Source: an uncultured Eubacteriales bacterium (lineage in GTDB: Bacteria; Bacillota; Clostridia; Oscillospirales; Oscillospiraceae). Taken from it: a DNA stretch of 32,477 nucleotides. Positions 7,774 to 16,003 of this stretch are shown here, piece after piece (the stretch's first letter is position 1; every line of letters begins with the position of its first letter). The stretch is from positions 1 to 32,477 of the forward strand of contig USLX01000006.1 of the NCBI GenBank assembly GCA_900555665.1, given 5' to 3'. A model generated the notes under the pieces. It did not search any database. It worked only from the letters and a program-made list of their open reading frames with translations, and had not been told where the DNA came from. The position numbers and the translations under genes are program-made.

Positions 7774-9020
7774 GCTTCCTCACCTCCGGGTCTGTCCGCG
7801 TCCAGGACAAGCGTTTCGGCCCAGCGCGGAATATTGATGTCATCATAGCGGTACTGCAGCATTACAAAGGCCGCCGGATAGTCCGGCGCCTGCTCCGGAA
7901 ATACACCGTATCCGTCCGTAAAATAGAGCACACCGCCGAGCTGAGCCAGCTCGCCCTCGGCGATCAGCCGGTCAACGTACCGGAAGGCCGGACGAAAGTC
8001 CGTTCCGCCGCCGCCATAGAGCTCCAGATGCTCCAGATACCACTGAAATTCGTCTAAATTCGTTACCAGCGCGTCCTGCTGCACTTCGCAGTCGCATTGC
8101 AGGATATGCAGCCGGAAGCGCTCAAAGAACAGCCGCTCGCGACACAAAATATCCCGCACCGCACTGAGGAACCACGCACAGATCCCCCTGGAACAGGAGG
8201 CCGACGTGTCCAGCACAATCACCATCTCCCGCAGCTTTCGCTCTTCGGAGTACTCAAGCGGCTCGATGAGCGGCATGCCGTCATAGTGCTCCATGCCATA
8301 CGCATACCACGAATAGGCAAAATCCACATCGTTCACATGCCGGTTTTCCCGCACGGCGGAAAACTGCCGGAGCAGTGCGGCGAAGCGCATCCGGTTTTCC
8401 GGCAGCTCGGGCAGGGCCAGCCTCTGGTGCGCCGTGCCGGAGCCAATCTTCGGCCTGCGCACCTGCATGAGCGGCCGCAGCGTCTCCTCCTGGCGTTTCC
8501 AGAGTGCCGCAATCCCCTCGCCGGAGCGGTTTGCCGTCTGCTCGCGCCGCAGCGCGGCGTCCCAATATCCGTGCGCATCGCGCCGGAATGCCTCGCGCAG
8601 CGCCTCCCGCGCAATCGGAAAATCTTCTTCCAGCCGCACATAGACCGCCCGGGCAGAATAGGCCGCACCGTCACCGCAGGCATAAAACGCTTTGCCGGCC
8701 AGCCCCTCTAGCGAACGGCCGAGCAGGCGCACGCGCAAAAACTCCGCCGCCATGTCGCAGGCCAGATCCCAGAGCGCAGCATCCCGCCGCCCCCGCATCC
8801 ACGGATGGCCCAGCATCGCATGCAGCACACTATGCAGCAGCACGTCCTCCGCCCCCGCCGCGCAGGAGAGCCATTCCGGTGAGGCGTAAAAATACTGCCC
8901 GTCCGTACCGGGCGCATCCCCCGGCCGCCAGTCCAAAAGGCCGAGCGGCAGCGCAAGCGCAGGCAGGCGCCGCGTCAGGGCGCTGCGCAGAGATTGATAA
9001 TATGAGCCGCCATCCGCCAT
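7764..9020 (-). CDS. VWA-domain / putative metallopeptidase-like protein (DUF2201 type)
   Basis: A 418-residue protein of two parts. The N-terminal part carries HSVLHAMLGHPWMR at 63-76 followed by LWDLACDMAAEF, a zinc-metallopeptidase-like pattern (H63, H67, H72) known from the DUF2201/VWA-like family. The C-terminal part is a von Willebrand A-like domain with the metal-site motif DTSAS at 271-275 and a later strand LYFTDGYG. It is the upstream gene of the MoxR pair; the MoxR start lies inside its 3' end. In such pairs the ATPase is thought to act on, or through, the VWA protein. Protease activity is an inference from the histidines; the VWA assignment is firmer. Confidence 0.8.
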   Translation of the reverse strand: MADGGSYYQSLRSALTRRLPALALPLGLLDWRPGDAPGTDGQYFYASPEWLSCAAGAEDVLLHSVLHAMLGHPWMRGRRDAALWDLACDMAAEFLRVRLLGRSLEGLAGKAFYACGDGAAYSARAVYVRLEEDFPIAREALREAFRRDAHGYWDAALRREQTANRSGEGIAALWKRQEETLRPLMQVRRPKIGSGTAHQRLALPELPENRMRFAALLRQFSAVRENRHVNDVDFAYSWYAYGMEHYDGMPLIEPLEYSEERKLREMVIVLDTSASCSRGICAWFLSAVRDILCRERLFFERFRLHILQCDCEVQQDALVTNLDEFQWYLEHLELYGGGGTDFRPAFRYVDRLIAEGELAQLGGVLYFTDGYGVFPEQAPDYPAAFVMLQYRYDDINIPRWAETLVLDADRPGGEEAWI

Positions 9021-9094
9021 ATCGCCGCGCCCCTTTCTCCCTCACAGTATAGCATTCTCCTCCGCCGGAGGAAAGCGGAACTTCTCCCGCACCC

Positions 9095-9979
9095 TTACCG
9101 GGCAGCGGCAAGCAGCATCCGCTCCAGTTCCTTCGCCGCCATGCTGAGCGGATGGCCCTTCCGCTTGACAATGCAGACCGCACGGGGCGGCAGCTGCTCA
9201 TCCAGCTCGATCACCCGGACGCCGTCGCCCGGATGCAAAAATTCCTGCGGCACGATGCCGACGCCGAGGCCTGCCTCGGCCATGGGGATGATCTGGTCGG
9301 CGGTGGCTGCCTCGATCGCGGGCCGGAAAGCCGCGCCGCGCCGGGCAAATACAGCAGCATAGAAGCTGTGCGATGTCGTCCCTGCGCCGAGCGTAATGAG
9401 CGGATATGGCGCGAGGTCGGCCAGCGCAACCTTCCGCCCGAGCAGCGCAGCAAACTCCGGCGCGCAGACCGGCACCTCCTGAATGGGCCGCACGCGGGTC
9501 TGTGTCAGCGACGGCGAGAGCGCAGCGGGCGTCGTGACGACGGCAAAGTCCGCCGTCGTTTCGTGCAGGGCCGCGATGGCCTGCGGTGTGGAGTGGTTGC
9601 TGATGCGAAGATGCACGCCCGGGTGTCGCGCGCGGAACTCCCGCAGCACCGGCAGCAGCAAACAGCGCAGCGCGCCCTCGCTCGCAGCCAGAAACACCAT
9701 CCCATGCTCGAGCGTCCGGCTCTGCGTAATGGCTTCCTCCCCGGCCGCAATCTCGGCAAAAGCCACGCGCACATGGCGATACAGCGCCTCGCCCTCCGGT
9801 GTCAGAATCAGCCCCCGGTTCGTCCGGGAAAAGAGCGTGCAGCCAAGCTCCGCCTCCAGATTTTTGATGGCACGGGTGAGATTCGGCTGGTTATTCTGCA
9901 GCAGTGCTGCCGCCTTTGTCAGATTTCCGCATTTTGCGGCATAGTAAAAAATCCGGTAATAGTCGTAGCTGATGTCCAT
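9095..9979 (-). CDS. LysR-family transcriptional regulator
   Basis: A regulator of about 294 residues. An N-terminal winged helix (YYRIFYYAAKCGNLTKAAAL, then NNQPNLTRAIKNLEAELG and LFSRTNRGLILTPEG) is followed by a periplasmic-binding-like effector domain. It is transcribed divergently from the kinase-like/MATE operon and probably controls it and itself, as LysR regulators usually do. Start choice: ATG at 9979 lies 8-9 bases after AAGGCGG. An ATG two codons earlier (9985) sits directly against that sequence and is less likely. The effector cannot be told from sequence. Confidence 0.9.
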   Translation of the reverse strand: MDISYDYYRIFYYAAKCGNLTKAAALLQNNQPNLTRAIKNLEAELGCTLFSRTNRGLILTPEGEALYRHVRVAFAEIAAGEEAITQSRTLEHGMVFLAASEGALRCLLLPVLREFRARHPGVHLRISNHSTPQAIAALHETTADFAVVTTPAALSPSLTQTRVRPIQEVPVCAPEFAALLGRKVALADLAPYPLITLGAGTTSHSFYAAVFARRGAAFRPAIEAATADQIIPMAEAGLGVGIVPQEFLHPGDGVRVIELDEQLPPRAVCIVKRKGHPLSMAAKELERMLLAAAR

Positions 9980-10011
9980 TTCCATCCGCCTTTTGTTATT
10001 TATTTTTGGTA

Positions 10012-10065
10012 TATCAGAAATATCAAAAATAGATTTTACATATCTCTATAACTTGTTAATATAAT
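10012..10065 (+). promoter_or_regulatory. Candidate promoter and LysR-binding region
   Basis: This AT-rich gap between the divergent genes contains a short direct repeat, TATCAGAAA/TATCAAAAA, at 10012-10029. A TTTACA (10035-10040) and a perfect TATAAT (10060-10065) are separated by 19 bases. The over-long spacer would fit an activator-dependent promoter. No exact LysR T-N11-A palindrome was picked out with confidence. Confidence 0.35.
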
Positions 10066-10112
10066 AAGCGCCTGAAAAAGTCAAGAAAAAATTTGAAACG
10101 GAGAACTTCGGT

Positions 10113-10727
10113 ATGGAGAAACAACTCATCTGCATCAGCCGCCAATATGGCAGCGGCGGCCGCGAAATCGGCGAAGCCGTGGCCAAAAAGCTGGGCCTGC
10201 CCTGCTATGACAAATGCCTGATCACGCAGGCCGCACAGAAATCGGGGCTGCCGGAGGGCACCGTCGCGGAATACGACGAAAAGGGTGAAAATCTCGGCTT
10301 CGCCGTCTCCGGCAATCCATTCGCCGACAGCGCCGCACTGGCCGAAACGTTCTATTCCGGCCAGGCGCAAGTCTTCGACGCAGAACGGCGCGTCATCCTG
10401 GAGCTTGCGGCGCAGGGCGGCTGCGTCATCATCGGCCGCTGCGCATCGGCCATCCTGCGCGGCGCGGGGGAACATCCGCTCTCCGTTTTTATCTATGCCG
10501 ATCCTGCCGACCGCACCAGACGCATTGCCGCCCGGAACGGGCTGGACGAACGGCGCGCCATGCACCGGGCGCAGAAAATCGACCGGATGCGCAAGCATCA
10601 CTTCGATTTTTACGCGGACACCCTCTGGGGCGAACCGGCCAGCTATGATTTGATGCTCTCGTCGAGCGAATACGGAATCACCGGCGCAGCGGAGGTCATT
10701 GCCGCCGCAGCCAGGGCAGGAAAGTGA
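10113..10727 (+). CDS. Cytidylate kinase-like protein
   Basis: A P-loop kinase of 204 residues, the length of the cytidylate kinase-like family (Cytidylate_kin2). The nucleotide-binding loop is SRQYGSGGREIGEAVAKKL at residues 9-27. LAAQGGCVIIGRCA near 103-116 and VFIYADPADRTRRIA near 126-140 follow the family pattern. True CMP kinase (cmk) is a different branch, so the substrate is uncertain. It is the first gene after the LysR-controlled gap, has GGAG upstream, and is followed by a small membrane protein and a MATE transporter. That arrangement suggests it belongs with transport or detoxification rather than core metabolism, but this is inference. Confidence 0.8.
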   Translation: MEKQLICISRQYGSGGREIGEAVAKKLGLPCYDKCLITQAAQKSGLPEGTVAEYDEKGENLGFAVSGNPFADSAALAETFYSGQAQVFDAERRVILELAAQGGCVIIGRCASAILRGAGEHPLSVFIYADPADRTRRIAARNGLDERRAMHRAQKIDRMRKHHFDFYADTLWGEPASYDLMLSSSEYGITGAAEVIAAAARAGK

Positions 10728-10738
10728 GGAGTTTGACC

Positions 10739-11002
10739 ATGGAACTGGAATTTTGGATTGCAATTGTACTGGACGTGCTTGCGGCCGTTGGGCTCGTTTA
10801 TCTGGCCCGCAGCCGGAAAGCGCAGCCTCCCCTGCTCAAGGCGCTCACGCTCGCGCTCGGCCTGCTTTTCATTTTCTTCACGGCGGCCAACTGCGCCAAC
10901 GGCATCCACTCTCCGCTCATCCCCAGCCTGATCGGGCTGGCGCTCAGCTCGGCGGACGCCTGCCTCGCGCTGGAAGGACGGGAGGCCCCCGCCCATGAAT
11001 AA
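10739..11002 (+). CDS. Small two-helix membrane protein
   Basis: An 87-residue protein with two or three hydrophobic stretches: FWIAIVLDVLAAVGLVYLA at the N-terminus, then ALTLALGLLFIFFTAANCA and LIPSLIGLALSSA. It has no recognised family. The start at 10739 follows GAGGAG; an in-frame ATG-less upstream extension is unlikely. Its end overlaps the MATE gene by eight bases, so the two are probably made together. It could be an accessory subunit of the transporter. Confidence 0.65.
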   Translation: MELEFWIAIVLDVLAAVGLVYLARSRKAQPPLLKALTLALGLLFIFFTAANCANGIHSPLIPSLIGLALSSADACLALEGREAPAHE

Positions 11003-12335
11003 GGATCTGACCACAGGCAAACCGGAGACCGTCCTCTGGCAGTTTTGTCTGCCGCTGTTCGGCAGTATCCTCTTCCAGCAGCTCTACAACATCGCCGACA
11101 GCTTCGTCGCCGGCAAATTCATCAGCGACAACGCGCTGGCCGCCGTCGGCAACAGCTATGAGATCACGCTCATCTTCATTGCCTTCGCCTTCGGCTGCAA
11201 CATCGCCTGCTCCGTCATCGCTGCGCTGTTTTTCGGCGCGAAGCAGTATCAAGACCTGAAAACCGCCGTCTATACGGCCCTCATCGCCAGCAGTGTGATC
11301 TGCCTGGTGCTGATGCTGATCGGCACGCTTTGCTGCGACGGCCTGCTTCGCCTGATCAAGACGCCGGAAGAGGTCTTCGCCGATTCCAAGCTTTATCTCG
11401 ATATCTACATCTACGGCCTGCCGTTCGTCTTCCTCTACAATGTCGCGACCGGCATTTTCTCCGCCCTGGGCGACTCGAAGACGCCGTTTATTTTCCTGGC
11501 CTGCTCGTCGACGTCCAACATTGCGGTCGATATCCTGTTTGTCACGGCGTTCCATATGGGCGTGGCGGGCGTGGCCTGGGCGACGTTCCTCTGCCAGGGT
11601 GTGAGCTGCGTGCTGGCGCTGATCGTGGTGTTCCGGCGGTTTGCGAAGATCCCGACGGAGGGGAAGGTTCCCGTCTTCTCGTGGAACCACCTGAAGCGCT
11701 TCACCGTCATTGCCGTGCCGAGCATCCTGCAGCAGAGCTTCATCTCCATCGGCAACATCATCATTCAGAGCGTCATCAACGGCTTCGGAGCCGCCGTCAT
11801 GGCTGGCTACTCCGCTGCCGTCAAGCTCAACAACATGGTCATCACGTCGCTCACGACGCTCGGCAACGGCATCTCGAACTACACGGCGCAAAACCTCGGC
11901 GCGGCAAAATATGACCGCATCAAAGCCGGCTTTCGCGCGGGGCTGAAGCTCGTGTGGGCGCTGTGCGTGCCGATTGTGCTGCTCTATGTGTTTGCCTCCC
12001 GCCCGCTGGTGCATATCTTCCTCGACAGCCCCACGGGTCTTGCCATGGACACCGGCATCGCATTTCTGCGCATCATTGCGCCGTTCTATCTCGTTGTCTC
12101 GGCGAAGCTCGTCTCCGACGGCATCCTGCGCGGCGCAGGGCTCATGAAACAGTTCATGATCGCGACATTCACAGATCTTGTCCTCCGCGTGGTGCTGGCG
12201 GAGCTGCTCTCCCGCACGGCGCTTGGCACGACCGGCATCTGGATTTCCTGGCCTATCGGCTGGACGATTGCGATGGTTCTGTCCATCGTGTTCTACGCAA
12301 AGGCGAACTGGGCTTCACCCACCCGCGCGAACTAA
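10995..12335 (+). CDS. MATE-family efflux transporter
   Basis: A 446-residue integral membrane protein with about twelve hydrophobic segments. It has the MatE repeats of the family, including LFQQLYNIADSFVAGKF in the first half and the matching segment AVPSILQQSFISIGN in the second. MATE proteins export drugs or metabolites in exchange for Na+ or H+. It is the last gene of the operon that starts with the cytidylate-kinase-like gene and ends at a strong terminator. The LysR regulator divergent from the operon is the likely control. The substrate is unknown. Confidence 0.92.
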   Translation: MNKDLTTGKPETVLWQFCLPLFGSILFQQLYNIADSFVAGKFISDNALAAVGNSYEITLIFIAFAFGCNIACSVIAALFFGAKQYQDLKTAVYTALIASSVICLVLMLIGTLCCDGLLRLIKTPEEVFADSKLYLDIYIYGLPFVFLYNVATGIFSALGDSKTPFIFLACSSTSNIAVDILFVTAFHMGVAGVAWATFLCQGVSCVLALIVVFRRFAKIPTEGKVPVFSWNHLKRFTVIAVPSILQQSFISIGNIIIQSVINGFGAAVMAGYSAAVKLNNMVITSLTTLGNGISNYTAQNLGAAKYDRIKAGFRAGLKLVWALCVPIVLLYVFASRPLVHIFLDSPTGLAMDTGIAFLRIIAPFYLVVSAKLVSDGILRGAGLMKQFMIATFTDLVLRVVLAELLSRTALGTTGIWISWPIGWTIAMVLSIVFYAKANWASPTRAN

Positions 12336-12344
12336 AAACCCTGC

Positions 12345-12382
12345 AAAAAGCTCCTCCGCAATCCTTGTGGAGGAGCTTTTTT
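12345..12382 (+). terminator. Terminator after the MATE gene
   Basis: AAAAAGCTCCTCC pairs with GGAGGAGCTTTTTT around a short loop, ten bases past the MATE stop. It may also serve the convergent pseudogene. Confidence 0.9.
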
Positions 12383-12410
12383 GTTTGATCCAATTGACGG
12401 CGCGGAGATC

Positions 12411-12915
12411 TTATCTCCCGCCGCCGTTTCCGGTCGGGCGGAGCGTGACGTCGTGATAGCCGCCCTCGACGATGCTGGTCGCCGAAACCAACGTCAGCCT
12501 TGCGTTTTTCTGCAGCTCAGGGATCGTGATGACGCCGCAGTTGCACATGGTTGACTTCACCTTGTAAAGACTCCGCGCGACATTGTCCTGCAGGGCCCCG
12601 GCGTAGGTGACGTAGGAGTCGACGCCCTCTTCAAAGGCCAGCCCGGTCGCCCCGCCGAGGTCGCAGCGCTGCCAGTTGCGCGCCCGGTTCGATCCCTCAC
12701 CCCAGTATTCCTTGACATATACACCGCCCACCAAAAGCTTGTTTGTCGGCGACTCGTCAAAGCGGGCAAAATAGCGCCCCAGCATCAAAGGTCCGCGCCC
12801 ATGGCCAGCGCCAGCGTCATGTGATAGTCATGCACAATGCCGCCGTCGGAGCAGATGGGGACGTAGACGCCGGTCTCCCGGAAATATTCGTCCCGCGCCG
12901 CCGGCGGAGGGACCG
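12411..12915 (-). pseudogene. IMP dehydrogenase-like pseudogene (C-terminal fragment, frameshifted)
   Basis: Only the C-terminal third of an IMP dehydrogenase/GMP reductase-family protein remains. From upstream it reads GVYVPICSDGGIVHDYHMTL and LALAMGADL, then a stop. In another frame it continues MLGRYFARFDESP, YWGEGSNRARNWQR, GGATGLAFEEGVDSYVTYAG and KSTMCNCGVITIPELQ. The join at 12783-12790 fits loss of one base where functional relatives read GADFIMLGRYFARF. The 5' two thirds are absent: beyond about 12915 the sequence no longer matches. It is therefore truncated and frameshifted. The remaining downstream frame, 12411-12788, could be mistaken for a 125-residue gene. Confidence 0.8.
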
Positions 12916-13036
12916 TGGTTAGTTCTATTGCATCAGTCCCGTCAAGCGCGTACCGGCCGACCGGCCCATCACTTGCAGAATCTTCCTGAAACTTGAAATT
13001 TCCGGTTTATCGGCGGACATGGCGCGAAATTTGTCC

Positions 13037-13065
13037 TTGACAATTCCGGAAAAACCCTTTATAAT
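13037..13065 (+). promoter_or_regulatory. Near-consensus sigma-A promoter of the pyr operon
   Basis: A perfect TTGACA (13037-13042) and a perfect TATAAT (13060-13065) are separated by exactly 17 bases. Transcription should start near 13072, leaving a leader of only about 24 bases with AGGGGAGG before pyrC. There is no room for a PyrR-type antiterminator/terminator leader. Confidence 0.85.
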
Positions 13066-13095
13066 ACGTCGAACACTTTCAGGGGAGGAACGGCC

Positions 13096-14367
13096 ATGCG
13101 CTATTGTTTGAAGCATGCTCAGATTTTGCGCGCCGGTGCGCTTCATCTGGCGGATGTTTTGATTTCCGACGGAAAAATTGTTTCCATTGGGGATCGTATT
13201 TCCTGTCCCGGTGATACTGTTTCTGTCGAACTTCATAATCTGGTTTTATTTCCCGGTTTCGTTGATGTGCATGTCCATCTTCGTGAACCGGGATTTTCTT
13301 ATAAAGAGACGATCACCAGCGGGACGATGGCCGCAGCCCACGGCGGTTTTGCGCATGTGGCCTGCATGCCGAACTTAAATCCCGTGCCGGACTGCCGCGA
13401 CGCGCTGGACGTTGAGCTTGCCCTCCTCCGCCGCGACGCCCGCGTCCATGCCCACCCCTACGGTGCCATCACCGTCGGCGAACGTGAGCAGGCCCTGGCC
13501 GACCTGGCCGCTATGGCCTCGGACGTTGTGGCCTTCTCCGACGACGGGCGCGGCGTACAATCTGAAAGCCTGATGCGCCAGGCGATGGAAGAATGCCGCC
13601 GCCTCGGCAAGCTCCTCGTGGCGCACTGCGAAGACAACGCCCTTCTGCGCGGCGGCTATATCCACGACGGCGTCTATGCCCGCGCGCACGGCCACCCGGG
13701 CATCTGCTCCGAGAGCGAGTGGGGCCCCATCGTCCGCGATCTGAAGCTCGCAGAGGAGACCGGCTGTGCCTACCACGTCTGCCACGTCTCCACAAAGGAG
13801 AGCGTCGCCGCCATCCGCGAAGCCAAGCGCCGCGGCGTCAACGTCACCTGCGAGACCGCACCGCACTATCTCGCCTTCTGCGACGAAGACCTGCAGGAGG
13901 ACGGCCGGTTCAAAATGAACCCACCCCTGCGCAGCCGGGCCGACCGCGACGCGCTGATCGAAGGACTCCTGGACGGCACCATCGACATGCTCGTCACCGA
14001 CCACGCGCCCCACAGTGCCGAGGAAAAAGCAAAGGGCCTGGCCGGCAGCGCCATGGGCGTCGTCGGATTGGAAACCTCGTTTGCTGCGAGCTACACCCAC
14101 CTGGTCAAGACCGGCATCCTGCCGCTGGAAACGCTCGTCGACCTGATGCACGGCGCGCCCATGCGCCGCTTCGGCATCGGCACCGAGCTGTCCGCCGGCC
14201 AGCCCGCCGACCTCACCGTCTTCGACCTGAACGAAACCTACACCGTAGACCCGGAACAGTTCCTGACCATGGGCCGCGCAACGCCATTTGCCGGCACGGC
14301 CCTCACCGGTGTCTGCAAGCTGACCATGATCGGCGGCGAAATCCGTTGGAAGGAGGATGTGCTTTGA
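13096..14367 (+). CDS. pyrC: Dihydroorotase
   Basis: The 423-residue class I dihydroorotase, which closes carbamoyl-aspartate to dihydroorotate in UMP synthesis. All metal and substrate motifs are present: HVHLREPG near residues 57-64, the HVACMPN loop, HCED near 179, YHVCHVSTKES, CETAPHYL and the catalytic VTDHAPHS near 301-308. It is first in the pyr operon. The ATG follows AGGGGAGG. The first 65 or so codons favour T-ending codons, unlike the C-rich remainder, which may be regulatory or a recombination trace. The stop overlaps the TTG start of pyrK. Confidence 0.96.
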   Translation: MRYCLKHAQILRAGALHLADVLISDGKIVSIGDRISCPGDTVSVELHNLVLFPGFVDVHVHLREPGFSYKETITSGTMAAAHGGFAHVACMPNLNPVPDCRDALDVELALLRRDARVHAHPYGAITVGEREQALADLAAMASDVVAFSDDGRGVQSESLMRQAMEECRRLGKLLVAHCEDNALLRGGYIHDGVYARAHGHPGICSESEWGPIVRDLKLAEETGCAYHVCHVSTKESVAAIREAKRRGVNVTCETAPHYLAFCDEDLQEDGRFKMNPPLRSRADRDALIEGLLDGTIDMLVTDHAPHSAEEKAKGLAGSAMGVVGLETSFAASYTHLVKTGILPLETLVDLMHGAPMRRFGIGTELSAGQPADLTVFDLNETYTVDPEQFLTMGRATPFAGTALTGVCKLTMIGGEIRWKEDVL

Positions 14368-15092
14368 AAGAAGTCCCCTATACCGTCCTTGAAAATATCC
14401 CGCTGACAGACAGCGTCTTCCGCCTGCGCCTGGCAGGCGACACCACGGCCATCACCGCGCCAGGGCAGTTCCTCGAGCTGCGTCTGGCCGGTCTCTACCT
14501 CCGCCGCCCCCTTTCCGTCTGCGACTGGGATGCGGAGGGTCTCACCGTACTCTATAAAGTGGTCGGTGCCGGCACCGCCCAGCTCTCCCAGGCCCGCCCC
14601 GGCCAGCGTTTCAATTCCCTCTCCGGCCTCGGCAATGGGTTTGATCTTGACGCCTGCGGCACCACCACCCTCGTCATCGGCGGCGGAATCGGCGTTCCGC
14701 CGATGTACGGCCTGGCCCGTCGGCTGCTTGCCGCCGGAAAAACGCCGGTCGCCATTCTGGGCTTCAACACCGCCTCCGAGCGGTTTTATGAGGACGAATT
14801 CCGCGCTCTCGGCATCCAAACCATCCTCACCACAGCGGACGGAAGCTGCGGCGTGCGCGGCTTCGTGACAGACGCCCTGCCGGAGCAATACGATACCTTC
14901 TGCGCCTGCGGCCCGCTGCCGATGCTCCGTGCGCTCTGCCGCGCGTCAAACAAGCCTGGCTTTTTAAGTCTGGAGGCGCGCATGGGCTGCGGCTTCGGGG
15001 CCTGCATGGGCTGCACGATCGAAACGACGGACGGCCCGAAGCGCGTCTGCCGCGAAGGCCCCGTATTCCGAAAGGAGGCGCTCATATGGTGA
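14364..15092 (+). CDS. pyrK: Dihydroorotate dehydrogenase electron transfer subunit
   Basis: The Fe-S flavoprotein of the class 1B dihydroorotate dehydrogenase. It passes electrons from PyrD to NAD+. 242 residues: a FAD-binding part with YLRRPLSVCDW near 46-56, a pyridine-nucleotide part with GGGIGVPPMYGLA, and a C-terminal 2Fe-2S site in MGCGFGACMGCTIE followed by RVCREGPVF. The start is a TTG at 14364, overlapping the pyrC stop (TTGA), with GGAGG eight bases upstream. No ATG fits the frame. The stop overlaps the start of pyrD, so the two subunits are coupled. Confidence 0.95.
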   Translation: MKEVPYTVLENIPLTDSVFRLRLAGDTTAITAPGQFLELRLAGLYLRRPLSVCDWDAEGLTVLYKVVGAGTAQLSQARPGQRFNSLSGLGNGFDLDACGTTTLVIGGGIGVPPMYGLARRLLAAGKTPVAILGFNTASERFYEDEFRALGIQTILTTADGSCGVRGFVTDALPEQYDTFCACGPLPMLRALCRASNKPGFLSLEARMGCGFGACMGCTIETTDGPKRVCREGPVFRKEALIW

Positions 15093-16003
15093 ATACCACC
15101 GTCACGCTCTGCGGCCTGCTGCTTGAAAATCCGATCATCCCGGCCAGCGGCACCTTCGGCTACGGCTGCGAATTTGCAGAGCTCTATGACATCAACTGCC
15201 TCGGCACCTTCTCCTGCAAGGGCACAACCCGCGACGCGCGCCCCGGCAATCCGCAGCCGCGCATCGCGGAATACGCCGGGGGCCTTATCAACGCCGTCGG
15301 CCTGCAAAATCCCGGCGTAGACCGCGTCATCGCCGAGGAGCTGCCCCGGCTGAAATCCGTCTTCCATAAGCCGCTCATGGCCAACGTCAGCGGCTTTTCC
15401 GTCGAAGAATACGTCGAAGTCTGCCAAAAGCTGGCCGCCTGCGATCAGGTCGGCTGGCTGGAGGTCAACATCTCCTGCCCGAATGTCCACGGCGGGGGCC
15501 TGAGCTTCGGCACCGACCCGCAGGCAGCGGCCCGCGTGACGCGCGCGGTGAAGGACGCCGTCCGCAAGCCCGTCATCGTCAAGCTCTCGCCCAATGTGAC
15601 CGATATCACGGCGATTGCCCGGGCCTGCGAAGATGCCGGGGCCGACGGCCTCAGCCTCATCAATACCCTCATGGGCATGCGCATCGACCTGCGCAGCAGA
15701 CGTCCCCTTCTCGCCAACCAAACCGGCGGCATGTCCGGCCCCGGCATCTTCCCGCTGGCGGTGCGGATGGTCTGGCAGGTCTATGAGGCGGTCAGGATCC
15801 CGATTGTCGGCATGGGCGGCGTTTCGCGCGCCGAGGACGTGCTCGAGCTGATGCTGGCCGGCGCCACGGCAGTCGAGGTGGGTGCGGCCAATCTGGTCGA
15901 CCCGTTCGCCTGCCGGGATCTGGTGCAGTCGCTGCCGCGGGCCATGGAACAGTATGGAATTCACGATTTGAACGATATCATAGGAGGAGCACATCATGGG
16001 TAA
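15086..16003 (+). CDS. pyrD: Dihydroorotate dehydrogenase, class 1B catalytic subunit
   Basis: A 305-residue FMN enzyme that oxidises dihydroorotate to orotate. Visible signatures are NPIIPASGTFGYG at the N-terminus, GLINAVGLQNPG, the catalytic-cysteine segment NISCPNVHGGG near 126-136, the FMN phosphate-binding IVGMGGVSRAEDV and GATAVEVGAAN. The catalytic cysteine (rather than serine) and the adjacent pyrK show the NAD-linked class 1B type. The ATG overlaps the pyrK stop, and AAGGAGG lies upstream. Its end overlaps pyrF by eight bases. Confidence 0.97.
   Translation: MVNTTVTLCGLLLENPIIPASGTFGYGCEFAELYDINCLGTFSCKGTTRDARPGNPQPRIAEYAGGLINAVGLQNPGVDRVIAEELPRLKSVFHKPLMANVSGFSVEEYVEVCQKLAACDQVGWLEVNISCPNVHGGGLSFGTDPQAAARVTRAVKDAVRKPVIVKLSPNVTDITAIARACEDAGADGLSLINTLMGMRIDLRSRRPLLANQTGGMSGPGIFPLAVRMVWQVYEAVRIPIVGMGGVSRAEDVLELMLAGATAVEVGAANLVDPFACRDLVQSLPRAMEQYGIHDLNDIIGGAHHG

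Noticed and set aside
10944..12014. Minus-strand open frame opposite the MATE gene
   Set aside because: Asp/Glu/His-rich shadow of the MATE coding sequence.
13066..13095. PyrR-type attenuator in the pyr leader
   Set aside because: The leader is too short for an antiterminator and terminator.
12925..13236. Minus-strand open frame across the pyr promoter and pyrC start
   Set aside because: It is antisense to the pyrC start and promoter, and no family was recognised. The last 31 codons look protein-like, but without a supported start.
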